Notes: generated by a model not told the origin, from the letters alone. A stretch of DNA of 41,247 nucleotides from Bacillota bacterium (GCA_012512055.1 JAAZEW010000135.1:1-41247), one strand, 5' to 3'; shown: positions 28,078 to 37,250, counted from the stretch's first letter. A program made the numbers and translations.

Positions 28078-28380
28078 CTACCTGGGCTCAACCGGCAAGT
28101 CCAAATGCTCTATTGTGCCTTGAACTCCTATCTGAGCCTTGCTGATGCTGGAGATCGCAAGGTCTTTGCCTCTCACCGTGACGTTTCCCTTGACTGTAGC
28201 TACTGACACACTTCTCGATGTGTACTCGGTTATACCAAGATGATTTTCAATAGACAGTTCTCCGCATCCCACAACTACGATCCTAGGCACATCAATAATT
28301 GAGTCCCTCGGCAGTTCGAAGAATTCTGCGATTCTCTCTTTTGCCCGGCCTGAATCCGGCCTGCTCCCTGAAATACCCAC
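28078..28380 (-). CDS. yqfC: sporulation protein YqfC (YabP family)
   Basis: The 100-residue protein belongs to the YqfC/YabP family, marked by LPRDSIIDVPRIVVVGCGELSIEN, GITEYTS and a V.G..L.I..I...ELQIQG-like ending. Family members are small sporulation proteins expressed in the mother cell. GTG at 28380 has AAGGGGAG 10 nt upstream. It is paired with yqfD as in other spore-formers. A repeat element (28408-28547) lies just upstream, where its promoter would be expected. Confidence 0.9.
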   Translation of the reverse strand: MGISGSRPDSGRAKERIAEFFELPRDSIIDVPRIVVVGCGELSIENHLGITEYTSRSVSVATVKGNVTVRGKDLAISSISKAQIGVQGTIEHLDLPVEPR

Positions 28381-28407
28381 GTGTCCTTGGCTCCCCTTCA
28401 GCCCACA

Positions 28408-28547
28408 CTAAGTAGATCACCATGAGACTGTTGAACTTGTCCTGTAACTGCCAATTTCATCGAAGATGGCAACCGATTTCTGCGATTCAGACGAACTGCG
28501 GTGACATAATATGGGAGACACCAACGGTCTCATGAACTCCTACTTAG
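28408..28547 (-). repeat. dispersed repeat copy A (inverted relative to B and C)
   Basis: This 140-bp element has outer arms CTAAGTAG (28408-28415) and CTACTTAG (28540-28547) and inner arms around CATGAGACTGTTG and CAACGGTCTCATG. Its 112-bp core (28420-28531) differs from copy C at only 7 of 112 positions by eye. No protein is encoded. It fills most of the 28381-28700 gap between the acidic membrane protein gene and yqfC; 28548-28640 shows nothing recognisable. It resembles a MITE or a mobile structured repeat. Confidence 0.85.
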
Positions 28548-28644
28548 GCGGGCGCATTCCTGTCTTAGGCGTTGGGTGATTGTAATCGACAATACTAAGT
28601 TTATTCACGGATTTGGCATAACTTGCTTCCTAACCCAAATGACA

Positions 28645-28676
28645 CGAGGCGACTGCTCATCGATGCAGCCGCCTCG
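28645..28676 (-). terminator. hairpin after the acidic membrane protein gene
   Basis: CGAGGCGACTGC (28645-28656) pairs with GCAGCCGCCTCG (28665-28676) over 12 bp with one G-T pair and an 8-nt loop. On the minus strand it is followed by TGTCATTTGGG, a poor U-tract. It lies 25 bases after the stop of the upstream gene and probably ends the rpsU-nfeD-floA transcript. Confidence 0.55.
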
Positions 28677-28700
28677 CAGATACAAAGTCCTATTCGCCTG

Positions 28701-29291
28701 TTACTTTCGGATAGCCGGATAGCGTGAAAATGCCTTCGGCCGTTTTAGGACTTCACTCATGACAATTCCTTGAATAACTGCAGACGTCGAAGTCAGTTCC
28801 CACCCTTCGAATGCAACAGGTTCAGACAGAGCCATAAACGCTGCTATGTCATCATCCATTTTGACCATATCGTCGAAGTCATCGGCAAAGTCGTCAGTAT
28901 CATATAAGCCGTAGAAATCGTCACTCTCAATCTCCTCAAGGCTTTGCCCTTCGAGGCTCGGACCCAGGCTTCCCCAGCTCTTATCCTCCCATGGACCTAC
29001 CTTTTCTTCTTCGCCATGGCCCATTGGTTCATCAGTTGCATCGTCCGCTTCCAATTCCCCAACAGCAGGCTCTTCTTCATGCACATCCCCGGATATTTCT
29101 TCAAACGGGAAAGGGAAAGGAAATCCCTCAGGGAGACGGGTTCCCTCATCCGAGCGCTTGCGGGGAATACGTGTCCCGGGCCATGGCGCGCCGGCTCCCC
29201 GCTGTCTTCTCCTGGGATCTTTGCCAAGCAGAGCCTGGAAGACCGCAGAGAGAATGTAGACTATGAAGATCAGGGCAAAAATGGCGTCCAT
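28701..29291 (-). CDS. acidic membrane-anchored protein of unknown function
   Basis: The 196-residue protein starts with a membrane helix (about 4-22), then a basic stretch, a long acidic low-complexity linker (about 60-165) and a conserved-looking tail ending QGIVMSEVLKRPKAF. Proteins with the same plan, a helix, a disordered acidic middle and a Q.I..SE.L..P tail, occur in other Bacillota beside membrane-domain genes, but I know no function. It starts 3 bases after floA, whose last codons hold its ribosome site, so coexpression with floA and nfeD is likely. A role in membrane organisation is only inferred from this. Confidence 0.7.
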   Translation of the reverse strand: MDAIFALIFIVYILSAVFQALLGKDPRRRQRGAGAPWPGTRIPRKRSDEGTRLPEGFPFPFPFEEISGDVHEEEPAVGELEADDATDEPMGHGEEEKVGPWEDKSWGSLGPSLEGQSLEEIESDDFYGLYDTDDFADDFDDMVKMDDDIAAFMALSEPVAFEGWELTSTSAVIQGIVMSEVLKRPKAFSRYPAIRK

Positions 29292-29294
29292 AGC

Positions 29295-30299
29295 TTACTT
29301 CTTCTCCTTCTCAGTGCCTTCCAGCGCCCCGGGCATCTCAGGTGTTCCTGCTATAGTCTGCCTCATTCGAGTATCTGCAATCAGATTCTGGAGTTGATAG
29401 TAGTCCACTGCACCCAGGTTACCTTCGCGCAGAGCTTCTGAAAGCGCAAGAGGAACCTGTACCTCTGCTTCCACTACCTTGGCTCTCATCTCTTGAACCA
29501 TAGCCTTCATCTCTTGCTCAAGGGCCAGCGCTGCAAACCGTCTCTCTGCAGCCTTGGCTTGAGCGATATTCTTGTCTGCTTCTGCCTGGTCCATCTGGAG
29601 CCGTGCCCCGATATTTCGGCCGACGTCCACATCAGCAATATCGATGGAGAGGATTTCAAATGCGGTTCCGGCGTCAAGCCCTTTATTCAGCACAGTCTGA
29701 GAAATCTTGTCCGGATTCTCAAGGACTTCTTTATGACTTCCTGCAGACCCTACAGTCGTAACTATGCCTTCACCCACTCTGGCAATAATGGTTGCCTCGC
29801 CTGCGCCTCCCACTAATCTCTGAATATTGGCACGCACCGTAACCCTGGCTTTGGCCTTAAGTTCAATTCCATCCTTTGCAACCGCTGCTACGATAGGAGT
29901 CTCGATAACCTTCGGGTTGACACTCATCTGGACTGCCTCCAGAACGTTCCTGCCTGCCAGATCTATAGCAGCCGCCCGCTCAAAAGTAAGTCCGATTTCC
30001 GCTCTTTGGGCTGCAATGAGAGCATCGATCACCCGATCTACGTTCCCGCCTGCAAGAAAATGAGCCTCCAGCTTATCCACGCTGACACTAAGCCCTGCTT
30101 TGACTGCCTTGATCAGCGGCAGGATTATCTTGGCAGGAGGAACGCGCCGAAGACGCATTCCGATCAAAGTGACTATGCCCACCGGCACCCCGGAAGCTAA
30201 TGCAGAAATCCACAAACCTACCGGAACAAAGTTCAAAAGAACAAGGAAAAAAACAATAATGAGAATGGGAAGAAAAAGAACGGCAAACGCACCTGTCAT
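29295..30299 (-). CDS. floA: flotillin-like protein FloA
   Basis: The 334-residue protein has an N-terminal hairpin membrane anchor (about 5-50), an SPFH-like domain ([40 protein letters not shown]) and a C-terminal coiled coil ([20 protein letters not shown]). FloA organises functional membrane microdomains in Bacillus. Its ATG overlaps the nfeD stop as ATGA, with GGAGGT 8 nt upstream. NfeD-type proteins are the normal partner of flotillins. Confidence 0.95.
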   Translation of the reverse strand: MTGAFAVLFLPILIIVFFLVLLNFVPVGLWISALASGVPVGIVTLIGMRLRRVPPAKIILPLIKAVKAGLSVSVDKLEAHFLAGGNVDRVIDALIAAQRAEIGLTFERAAAIDLAGRNVLEAVQMSVNPKVIETPIVAAVAKDGIELKAKARVTVRANIQRLVGGAGEATIIARVGEGIVTTVGSAGSHKEVLENPDKISQTVLNKGLDAGTAFEILSIDIADVDVGRNIGARLQMDQAEADKNIAQAKAAERRFAALALEQEMKAMVQEMRAKVVEAEVQVPLALSEALREGNLGAVDYYQLQNLIADTRMRQTIAGTPEMPGALEGTEKEKK

Positions 30300-31669
30300 T
30301 CCTTATTACCTCCTTCACTGCCTGGCTTGTAGGCCCTAACTACCAACCTCGGCCCTTCTACCTTGATGACCTCTACCTTACATCCTTCTCTTAGAAAATC
30401 GCCTTCTGTAACAGCGTCAATTCGCTCATCCTCTATCATCACAGTGCCGCTGGGCCTCATAAACGTGAGAGTATAGCCTGTCTTCCCTACATAGTCTTGC
30501 CTTAGGGGAGTTGCCACATAACCGTCATGGGTATGTTCGGCTGTTTTCAGAACCAATCTGCCCAGCGCCTTCGATTTCCCAAATCGCTTTGCCATGACAA
30601 CAACAACGAGAAAAGACACTACCATTGCAAATGAGATGGCAAATGATGCTTCGCGGATATTTTTGAAACTGAGCACAAGGGATGCGAAGATCGAGATGAT
30701 ACCACCGATGCCTGTTATTCCGAACCCGGGAATGAGGAACACTTCGATCAGGAGTAGGACGAAACCCAGAATAAAGAGGCCAATAACGCCCCAGCCTGCA
30801 AGTCCGATTACCAGTCTCCCTCCGAAGAAGAGGACAAGTGCCAGTATACCTACAGTCCCCGGAACACCCCATCCCGGAGTCATGACTTCGAACACAAGCC
30901 CGAGAAAACCAAGGGTAAGAAGCAAAGAGCTGACTGTGGGATCAGTCAGGAAACGCGCAAGCTTCTCCGCCCAATTCTGAGCCGGCTGCCTTATCTCTGC
31001 TTCCGCCAGTCCGAATTCAGCCAGAACCTCGCCTCTCGAAGCAGCTATGAGATCGATAAACCCCAATTCCTTTCCTTTTTGGGCGGTCAGGGTCAGCAGC
31101 TTTCCTGCATCTACCAGCCCCTCAATGGAAATATCAGCATCCACCATGGCAGCGGCAATCCTGGCGTCCCGCCCTCTGTTTTCAGCAGTAGCTTCAAACT
31201 CTCCCCTCAGCGCGGAAATCTGCTTCTCTTCTTTAGGGATTGTCTCGGCTGCGCCTATGCTGGCTGTCCGTGCCATAGTGATTTTCTCGGCAGCCAACGT
31301 AATCAGGGCGCCTGCAGACCACGCTCTCCCTTTCACATAAGCTATTGATTGGCCGGGAAATTCGATAATGTAGTCACGAATTTCTGTAGCTGCATCTACA
31401 CGGCCGCCAAACGTATTAACTTCAATGAAAATAGCGTCTGCTTGTAGGTTCTCCGCTTCACTCACCACGCGTTTAACATAAGACGCAAGCCCCGGCTCGA
31501 TAGTCCCCTCTATGTTAACTACGTATACTATAGGTCTTGGGAGGAGTTCATCTTGTGCATTCACGCTTTCACCGGATGCAATGTATAGTCCGATAATAAT
31601 AGATAACAAGATGACAAGCAGTCCCTTAATCCTCTTTTGTCTTACGCACCCGGCACATCCCGGTGACAC
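30296..31669 (-). CDS. nfeD: NfeD family membrane-bound ClpP-class serine protease
   Basis: The 457-residue protein is a long NfeD: a signal or anchor helix, a ClpP/SppA-like protease domain ([29 protein letters not shown] [31 protein letters not shown], with the likely nucleophile in WSAGA), four to five membrane segments and a C-terminal OB fold ([26 protein letters not shown]). It works with FloA. Start is uncertain: GTG at 31669 has GGGGGT 9 nt upstream, while the open frame extends to 31744. Confidence 0.92.
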   Translation of the reverse strand: MSPGCAGCVRQKRIKGLLVILLSIIIGLYIASGESVNAQDELLPRPIVYVVNIEGTIEPGLASYVKRVVSEAENLQADAIFIEVNTFGGRVDAATEIRDYIIEFPGQSIAYVKGRAWSAGALITLAAEKITMARTASIGAAETIPKEEKQISALRGEFEATAENRGRDARIAAAMVDADISIEGLVDAGKLLTLTAQKGKELGFIDLIAASRGEVLAEFGLAEAEIRQPAQNWAEKLARFLTDPTVSSLLLTLGFLGLVFEVMTPGWGVPGTVGILALVLFFGGRLVIGLAGWGVIGLFILGFVLLLIEVFLIPGFGITGIGGIISIFASLVLSFKNIREASFAISFAMVVSFLVVVVMAKRFGKSKALGRLVLKTAEHTHDGYVATPLRQDYVGKTGYTLTFMRPSGTVMIEDERIDAVTEGDFLREGCKVEVIKVEGPRLVVRAYKPGSEGGNKE

Positions 31670-31726
31670 TTGCCAGACACCCCCAATCACACAGCCTGAT
31701 AATACGGGCCCAATATCCGCCGATTC

Positions 31727-31756
31727 AAATAATGCCCGACGCAAGGCCGGGCATTA
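31727..31756 (-). terminator. terminator-like hairpin between rpsU and nfeD
   Basis: TAATGCCCG (31730-31738) and CGGGCATTA (31748-31756) form a perfect 9-bp stem with a 9-nt loop. Downstream on the minus strand comes TTTGAATC, a weak U-tract. It would separate abundant rpsU mRNA from the nfeD-floA genes by partial termination. Confidence 0.5.
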
Positions 31757-31770
31757 CGAGAAATCATAAG

Positions 31771-31950
31771 TTACCTTCGATACTTCCTCTTGCGCGCAGC
31801 CTCAGACTTCTTCTTCCTGCGCACACTAGGTTTTTCATAATGCTCGTGCTTGCGCACTTCGGCGAAAACACCTGATCTCTGGCACTCCCGTCTAAACCTG
31901 CGGAGCGCGCTGTCTAAGGATTCGTTTTTCCCGATCCTTACTTCCGACAC
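31771..31950 (-). CDS. rpsU: 30S ribosomal protein S21
   Basis: The 59-residue protein reads [19 protein letters not shown] with a GTG start, then [28 protein letters not shown] and a very basic end RKRKYRR, the full S21 pattern. S21 helps start-site recognition on the 30S subunit. GGAGGGA lies 6 nt upstream of the GTG. It follows the HIT gene and has its own good promoter, with a leader of about 110 bases. Confidence 0.95.
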   Translation of the reverse strand: MSEVRIGKNESLDSALRRFRRECQRSGVFAEVRKHEHYEKPSVRRKKKSEAARKRKYRR

Positions 31951-32069
31951 TCGATCTCCCTCCCCCCGCTACCACTAATCTCACACCGACGATACGCCAC
32001 TTCAGCCATTACTCCTTACTGCAAGTGGTGGCGGAATCCCACAAAACGCGTATGGCGAAACCTGTGGCA

Positions 32070-32098
32070 ATAATACAGCAGCTAATAGCTGCTGTCAA
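32070..32098 (-). promoter_or_regulatory. sigma-A promoter of rpsU with a palindrome in its spacer
   Basis: TTGACA (32093-32098) and TATTAT (32070-32075) are separated by exactly 17 bases on the minus strand. The spacer is almost entirely a perfect 9-3-9 palindrome, ACAGCAGCT-AAT-AGCTGCTGT (32075-32095), which overlaps the inner edges of both boxes. The same palindrome, followed by ATTATTG, could also act as a weak terminator for the HIT gene, which ends at 32101. A repressor operator is an equally good reading. Confidence 0.65.
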
Positions 32099-32100
32099 TC

Positions 32101-32442
32101 TCAACCCGGAGGCCATCCAAGAGATCTGCCGCCCAAAAGATGCATGTGGATATGAAAAACGCTTTGACCGGCATCTTTCCCACAATTCACGACAACCCTA
32201 TACCCTTCGCTTATTCCTAGGTCACGGGCAAGTCTTGATGCGCAGAACATGGCATGGCCCATTGCGTCTTTATCTTGTTCAGTCAAATCAGCAAGGGACG
32301 CTATATGACGCTTGGGGATAATGAGAACATGAACCGGAGCCTGAGGCTTAACATCACGAAACGCCAGCACGTCATCGTCCTCATACACAATATCCGATGG
32401 TAACTCTTTCTTGATGATTCTGCAGAATAAACAGTCAGTCAA
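32101..32442 (-). CDS. HIT family nucleotide-binding protein
   Basis: The 113-residue protein has the histidine triad HIHMHLL with His97, His99 and His101, and the N-terminal CLFCRIIKKELPS typical of the HinT branch with possible zinc cysteines Cys4 and Cys7. HinT-type proteins hydrolyse phosphoramidate and adenylated substrates; the physiological role is unclear. The start is TTG at 32442 with AGGTGGGAG just upstream, inside the end of mtaB, overlapping it by 8 bases. Longer in-frame starts lack family similarity. Confidence 0.92.
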   Translation of the reverse strand: MTDCLFCRIIKKELPSDIVYEDDDVLAFRDVKPQAPVHVLIIPKRHIASLADLTEQDKDAMGHAMFCASRLARDLGISEGYRVVVNCGKDAGQSVFHIHMHLLGGRSLGWPPG

Positions 32443-33835
32443 GTCTCCCACCTCTCCTGCAGTATTTCTCGTTGCAAGATTCAAATCCTTCTTCGGACGG
32501 CAAAAGTCTTTCTGCAATAACGACAGCATCAAAAGATCCTGCGATTCTTACCGGAACAAGCGTGCCTATAAGGTTTTCCTCTCCGGGCATCTCTATACGA
32601 ACATACCTGCTCCCTATGCCTGTTACCACCCTTCTTCTCGGGTCGCACTCTTCCACCAGCACCTCCTCGTCCTTCCCCACCAGTGATCTTGAGAACTCTG
32701 ATTCCAACTCTTTTGCAAGCTGCATCATTTGCTCGCTACGCGCTTGCCGGGTCTGGAAATCAACCTGATTCTTCATATTGAATGCGCGGGTCCCCGGGCG
32801 CCCGGAGAACTTAAACACGTGCATTCTGGCAAACTTTATACTCCCTGCAAACTCACAAGACTTACGGAAGTTCTCTTCAGTCTCCCCTGGAAAACCCACC
32901 ATTATATCTGTGGTGACTGCCGCATCAGGAATCATCTCCCTGATTCTCTCTACAATCCGGAGATAGTCCCGGGCCCGATAACGCCTGCCCATTCTCTTTA
33001 GCACTTCGTCATCGCCGCTTTGAAGCGGAATATGAAAATGCCTTGCCACTTTCGGGAGTCCTTGAACCTTTTCTATGAGACTCTCATCAATATCAACCGG
33101 CTCAATAGAGCTTAATCGAATACGCCCGATTGCCGGGATATCATGGATCTCCTCCAGGAGCCAAGGAAGGCCGGAAGTTGCCGGGCCATTCGGCCTTAGA
33201 GAATCTCTGCCGTAAGCCCCGACATGTATCCCGGTGAGGACTATCTCGCGAATACCCGAGCCGGCTAATCGCTTGACCTCTGCTATTATGTGCTGAGGTT
33301 TGCGGCTCCTGGACGGGCCTCGGGCGAAAGGCACCCTGCAGTAGGCACAAAACTCGTCGCATCCCTCCTGGATCTTGATAAACCCCCGTATCCTTTTTGT
33401 GGGGCATGCTATAGGCATCTCTTCGAACTCAGTCTGAGACATGATTTCCCCCACTGCGACCAGCGGCGGCTCTGCTTTCTTCGTCATTGCCAAATCAACC
33501 AGATCCACAATGTCGGCTCGCCTTTGAGTTCCGACCACCACGTCAACCCCACGAATAGATGCGACTTCTTCAGGCGCTACCTGGGCGTAGCAGCCTGTTA
33601 CAACCACTATGGCATCAGGGTTTCGCCGTTTCCCGCGTCTCGCTGCTTGTCTTGATTTCTTGTCTGCCACCTGAGTAACGGTACACGTATTTATGCAGTA
33701 CACATCTGCTTCAGAATCAAAATCAACTACTTGATATCCTCGTTTTCGAAAGAGCTCCATCAAGCTCTCGGTGTCATATTGGTTAACCTTGCACCCGAGA
33801 GTATAGAAGGCGCAACGCTTATCCGCCTTTGGCAA
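32435..33835 (-). CDS. mtaB: tRNA t6A37 methylthiotransferase MtaB
   Basis: The 466-residue radical SAM enzyme adds a methylthio group to t6A37 of ANN-decoding tRNAs. The N-terminal domain has three iron-sulfur cysteines (YTLGCKVNQYDTE, NTCTVT, VTGCYAQ). The radical SAM motif is CDEFCAYC, followed by RVPFARGPSRSR, and the C-terminus is a TRAM-like region. TTG at 33835 is preferred: GGGGAGATGG precedes it, and it starts one base after the rsmE stop. ATG at 33859 lacks a ribosome site and would overlap rsmE. The rsmE-mtaB-HIT-rpsU order is standard. Confidence 0.93.
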   Translation of the reverse strand: MPKADKRCAFYTLGCKVNQYDTESLMELFRKRGYQVVDFDSEADVYCINTCTVTQVADKKSRQAARRGKRRNPDAIVVVTGCYAQVAPEEVASIRGVDVVVGTQRRADIVDLVDLAMTKKAEPPLVAVGEIMSQTEFEEMPIACPTKRIRGFIKIQEGCDEFCAYCRVPFARGPSRSRKPQHIIAEVKRLAGSGIREIVLTGIHVGAYGRDSLRPNGPATSGLPWLLEEIHDIPAIGRIRLSSIEPVDIDESLIEKVQGLPKVARHFHIPLQSGDDEVLKRMGRRYRARDYLRIVERIREMIPDAAVTTDIMVGFPGETEENFRKSCEFAGSIKFARMHVFKFSGRPGTRAFNMKNQVDFQTRQARSEQMMQLAKELESEFSRSLVGKDEEVLVEECDPRRRVVTGIGSRYVRIEMPGEENLIGTLVPVRIAGSFDAVVIAERLLPSEEGFESCNEKYCRRGGRLD

Positions 33836-33836
33836 A

Positions 33837-34610
33837 TCAACCCATCTCCCCGGCTTCATAAAGGATAATTGAACTCAGCACTAACGCGCATGTTTCAGTG
33901 CGCAGTATCCTTGGGCCCAGGCTACATAATCGAGCCCCGTTCATTGCTGCGTTCTCCGCCTCGTCATGAGAGAAACCACCCTCAGGGCCGACAAAACATA
34001 TGACTTCCGAGAATCCTCCGCCTTCTCTTAAGATGTCCCGAATACCCCTTGTTGTCTCAAGCTCCCACGGGAAGAGGATAAGGCACTCTTCTTCCCGGCC
34101 CAGGCAGCGCATCTTCTCCTCCGCTGCAAACTGCATTGCATCTTCGAACCCTACCGCATCGAGCACATCGGGCACCCGTTGCCGTCCGGACTGCTTTGAG
34201 GCATCTTCCGCAATACGTCTCCACCTGTTTACGCGCTTGGCAAAGGCAGCCTCATCAGGCCTGGGAACACTCCTTTCAGTGATAACAGGAACAAAGCGGC
34301 TGACTCCGATCTCCGTGTTCCTCCGCACCACTTTGTCCATTTTGTCTCCTTTCGGAAGGCCTTGTAAGATTGTGATAAACACGGCAGGTTCCCGGGACGT
34401 GCCACTACCTTCACTAACCACATCCAGAGTAACTCGATGCACTGACCCGGTCCTTATTCGAGCGGAGTACTCTTGCCCGGAGCCGTCGACTATATCCAAA
34501 GTATCGCCTGGCCCCATCCTCAGGATGCGCGTGATGTGCTTCGCATCCTCACCTTCGATTTCCGCTGCTTCGCCTGGCCTTACATTCCCTGATATGAAGA
34601 ACCTGGGCAT
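33837..34610 (-). CDS. rsmE: 16S rRNA m3U1498 methyltransferase
   Basis: The 257-residue SPOUT-type methyltransferase begins MPRFFISGN and contains LQGLPKGDKMDKVVRRNTEIG, CFVGPEGGFS and LGPRILRTETCALV, the conserved knot that binds S-adenosylmethionine. It methylates U1498 of 16S rRNA. ATG at 34610 is the family-typical start; ATG at 34640 would overlap dnaJ. It follows dnaJ by 7 bases. The prmA gene usually found between dnaJ and rsmE is missing. Confidence 0.94.
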   Translation of the reverse strand: MPRFFISGNVRPGEAAEIEGEDAKHITRILRMGPGDTLDIVDGSGQEYSARIRTGSVHRVTLDVVSEGSGTSREPAVFITILQGLPKGDKMDKVVRRNTEIGVSRFVPVITERSVPRPDEAAFAKRVNRWRRIAEDASKQSGRQRVPDVLDAVGFEDAMQFAAEEKMRCLGREEECLILFPWELETTRGIRDILREGGGFSEVICFVGPEGGFSHDEAENAAMNGARLCSLGPRILRTETCALVLSSIILYEAGEMG

Positions 34611-34617
34611 CTTGAAA

Positions 34618-35778
34618 TCACGCTCGCTTCTCCCATGCATCCTTTATCTTCTCAAAAAGATTCTTGGATTCGGGCTTCGAGTCAGGCCTGCCTTCCCCTT
34701 GCATTTTCGCAAGCTCTGTGAAGAGTTCTCTCTCTTTTTCACTGAGCTTTGTAGGTATTATGACTTTCACTCTTACGTACTGATCCCCCCGTCCCCTTCC
34801 ACGCACATCAGGCATGCCTTTCCCTCTCAAACGAAAGGACGTGCCTGTCTGCGTTCCTTCAGGGATGCGAAGGGATGACTTACCGTCTATAGACGGAACC
34901 TCAATCTCATCACCAAGGGTAGCCTGGTAAATGGAAATTGGCTCCTCACATAGGAGATCATTTCCACGGCGTGTAAAGACAGGGTGAGGCTTGACGGTGA
35001 TGTAAACGTAGACATCTCCCGGCGGGCCTCCCCTGACCCCTGCTTCCCCTTCCCCCTCGACTCTCATGCGAATACCCGAGTCTACGCCGGGAGGAATCTT
35101 GACTTTGATCTTTCTTGTCTTCGGAATCCTCCCACGCCCCTGACAGTCTCCGCATGGATCAGTTATTACAGTGCCTCTTCCTAAGCAGCGCGAACATGTA
35201 GTACTGACAGTGCCGGTCCCAAAGATAGTTGAACGAGTCTCAGAAATCCGGCCGGTGCCACCACACACCGGGCATGTTGCAGGTTTCGTGCCGGGTTTTG
35301 CACCGGTCCCGTTACACGCGTCACAAGTCTCCAGGCGTCTAACGGGAATCTCCCGCTCAAGCCCTGTGGCAGCTTCTTCCAAAGTCATCTCAAGGTCATA
35401 GCGGATATCGCGCCCTCTCTCCGGCCCGGTCCTGGCAGCGCGAGGCCCTCCGAACCCTCCGCCGAAAAATACGTCAAAGATACTGTCAAATGACCCAAAC
35501 GGCCCAAACCCGCCGAAATCGTGAGCTTCTGAGCCACCCGGCCCCCATGCGGAACCCTGCGCGGCATGGCCGAACCGGTCGTACTGACTACGTTTGTCGG
35601 GATCAGAAAGGACCTCATAAGCTTCGTTAATGTCCTTAAATTTCTCTTCCGCAGACGGATCGTCTCTATTCATATCAGGGTGGTACTTGCGCGCAAGCTT
35701 ACGGAAGGCCTTTTTGATGTCGTCCTGGCTTGCATTGCGGTCCACCCCCAGGACGTCGTAGTAATCTCTTTTTGGCAT
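34618..35778 (-). CDS. dnaJ: chaperone DnaJ
   Basis: The 386-residue co-chaperone is complete: a J domain with HPD near residue 34 and a Gly/Phe region, then four CxxCxGxG zinc repeats ([32 protein letters not shown]) and C-terminal substrate-binding domains. It stimulates the DnaK ATPase. ATG at 35778 follows AGGCGGTG by 5 nt. It lies right after hrcA, with neither grpE nor dnaK between them, so the partner genes must be elsewhere. Confidence 0.96.
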   Translation of the reverse strand: MPKRDYYDVLGVDRNASQDDIKKAFRKLARKYHPDMNRDDPSAEEKFKDINEAYEVLSDPDKRSQYDRFGHAAQGSAWGPGGSEAHDFGGFGPFGSFDSIFDVFFGGGFGGPRAARTGPERGRDIRYDLEMTLEEAATGLEREIPVRRLETCDACNGTGAKPGTKPATCPVCGGTGRISETRSTIFGTGTVSTTCSRCLGRGTVITDPCGDCQGRGRIPKTRKIKVKIPPGVDSGIRMRVEGEGEAGVRGGPPGDVYVYITVKPHPVFTRRGNDLLCEEPISIYQATLGDEIEVPSIDGKSSLRIPEGTQTGTSFRLRGKGMPDVRGRGRGDQYVRVKVIIPTKLSEKERELFTELAKMQGEGRPDSKPESKNLFEKIKDAWEKRA

Positions 35779-35839
35779 CTTCACACCGCCTATGAAATCA
35801 GGCTCAGAGTTTATTCTCTAACCTTTTGCCAACAGTTGT

Positions 35840-35865
35840 GTGGGGCTAAGCACTCTTAACCCCAC
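35840..35865. other. hairpin in the hrcA-dnaJ gap
   Basis: GTGGGG-C-TAAG (35840-35850) pairs with CTTA-A-CCCCAC (35855-35865), 10 pairs around one C-A mismatch, with loop CACT. No T-run follows. TAAGCACTC in it is one base from the left CIRCE half-site TTAGCACTC, but the right half is absent. It may be a processing or stability element between hrcA and dnaJ. The rest of 35785-35958 shows nothing. Confidence 0.45.
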
Positions 35866-35958
35866 CTAAACCGCGAATATCCCTTTGGCAGCACCTGAAA
35901 GCAGCTCATAACGTAGCACCGTCTTCAGGAAAAGGTGGAAACCGTAAGGTTCTGCCGG

Positions 35959-37008
35959 CTACACTACAAGCATCTTACTTAAGATCTCGCCGAGATGGCA
36001 TGCGACTAACTCCACTATTGCTACGACTTTTGCATAATGCATACGAGTAGGGCCCAGCACCCCGATAGCGCCAATAGGCACACCTTCAATTACGTAGGGA
36101 GCGCTCACCACACTGCAAATATCCATATTAGGATGAGAGCTTTCCCTGCCGATTACTATTTTTATGCTCCCGGCATTCATGGTATCCAAAAGCAGACCGG
36201 AGACAGTGTCATCTTCAGCAAGCAAGTCGAAAACTCGCTTCGCGCTTTCCACTTCCCTGAATTCAGGCTGCTCCAGGATATTGACTTGGCCGTCAGTGAC
36301 CACCGCTTCTTCTTGCTTACACTCAAGAAGCTGGACAACAGCCTCCAGAGTTGCTTCAAGGACGTTGCTGTATTCCTTCAATTCCGCCGTAATCTCTTTG
36401 AGAAGCGACACACCGATCTTTGAAAGAGGAATGTCACGCAGCCTGCTATTCAAGTACGCGTTGATGTAAGCAAGTTGCCGCGACTTGAGATGGCGCTCTG
36501 TCATGACCAAGTGAGTCCTGACAAAACCCGGATCCACCACGAGAACAACGAGAACCAACTGCGGATCAACCTGCACAAGTTCCAGTCTTTTCAGTGCCGC
36601 AGCCCTGGAAACCGGAGACAGCACAAAAGCAGCGTAATTTGATAATTGCGCTAATATCCTCGCAGTCTCTTCAGTTACCAGGTCAAGCTCCCTCTTTCGG
36701 TCTTCGAGCCTGCGCCGGATGTGCAGCTTCTCCTCATCAGACACGCTCTTCGTTTGCATGATGAAGTCTACATAGAAGCGGTATCCTTTCTGAGAAGGAA
36801 TTCTACCTGCTGACACGTGAGGCTGCTCCAGGTACCCGGATTCTTCGAGATCCGCCATTTCATTTCTGATAGTTGCAGGGCTGATTCCTAAATCATACCT
36901 TCTGGCTATTGCCCGAGATCCTACAGGTTCAGCAGTGGTAATATAGTCATCGGTGACAGCCTGCAGTATTCGCTTTTTCCTGTGATCCATCAAGGAGTAA
37001 GCAGACAC
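35959..37008 (-). CDS. hrcA: heat-inducible transcription repressor HrcA
   Basis: The 349-residue repressor has the N-terminal winged-helix domain (MDHRKKRILQAVTDDYI, then GSRAIARRYDLGISPATIRNEMADLEE and SAGRIPSQKGYRFYVD) and a GAF-like dimer domain with the conserved IGPTRM-like ending GVLGPTRMHYAKVVAIVELV. It binds CIRCE operators and controls class I heat-shock genes. GTG at 37008 is preferred, with AAGGTG 7 nt upstream; TTG at 37014 overlaps that site. CIRCE lies directly upstream, so hrcA-dnaJ is autoregulated. Confidence 0.95.
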   Translation of the reverse strand: MSAYSLMDHRKKRILQAVTDDYITTAEPVGSRAIARRYDLGISPATIRNEMADLEESGYLEQPHVSAGRIPSQKGYRFYVDFIMQTKSVSDEEKLHIRRRLEDRKRELDLVTEETARILAQLSNYAAFVLSPVSRAAALKRLELVQVDPQLVLVVLVVDPGFVRTHLVMTERHLKSRQLAYINAYLNSRLRDIPLSKIGVSLLKEITAELKEYSNVLEATLEAVVQLLECKQEEAVVTDGQVNILEQPEFREVESAKRVFDLLAEDDTVSGLLLDTMNAGSIKIVIGRESSHPNMDICSVVSAPYVIEGVPIGAIGVLGPTRMHYAKVVAIVELVACHLGEILSKMLVV

Positions 37009-37024
37009 TTCCAATCACCTTCCG

Positions 37025-37051
37025 TTAGCACTCGAATGCATTGAGTGCTAA
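37025..37051 (-). promoter_or_regulatory. CIRCE operator
   Basis: TTAGCACTC (37025-37033), nine bases, then GAGTGCTAA (37043-37051) is a perfect CIRCE inverted repeat, the binding site of HrcA. It lies between the hrcA -10 box and the ribosome binding site (37016-37021), so bound HrcA would block transcription of hrcA-dnaJ. Confidence 0.97.
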
Positions 37052-37064
37052 GCTGCCTGACTAA

Positions 37065-37094
37065 AACATATCACCCTGTTTTACTCTTTGTCAA
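37065..37094 (-). promoter_or_regulatory. sigma-A promoter of hrcA
   Basis: TTGACA (37089-37094) and TATGTT (37065-37070), 18 bases apart on the minus strand. Predicted start near 37058, just before CIRCE. Confidence 0.75.
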
Positions 37095-37118
37095 GCGCAT
37101 TCCACTCTGTGTCTTGCC

Positions 37119-37250
37119 CTAAGTATGAGTTCATGAGACCGTTGTTCTCTCCCACATTATGTTAACGCAGCTCGCTTGAATCGCAAAAACCAGTCGCCGT
37201 CTTCGGCGAAACTGGCAGCTACTCGCGAAGTTCAACGGTCTCGTTCATCA
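37119..37250 (+). repeat. dispersed repeat copy B
   Basis: It begins CTAAGTATGAGTTCATGAGAC, almost identical to the corresponding end of copy A, and its core (37135-37242) is about 82 percent identical to copy C by eye. A central hairpin is clear: CCAGT-CGCCG, loop TCTT, CGGCG-AA-ACTGG (37190-37215). The right outer arm has diverged. It lies about 25 bases upstream of the hrcA -35 box. No protein is encoded. Confidence 0.82.
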
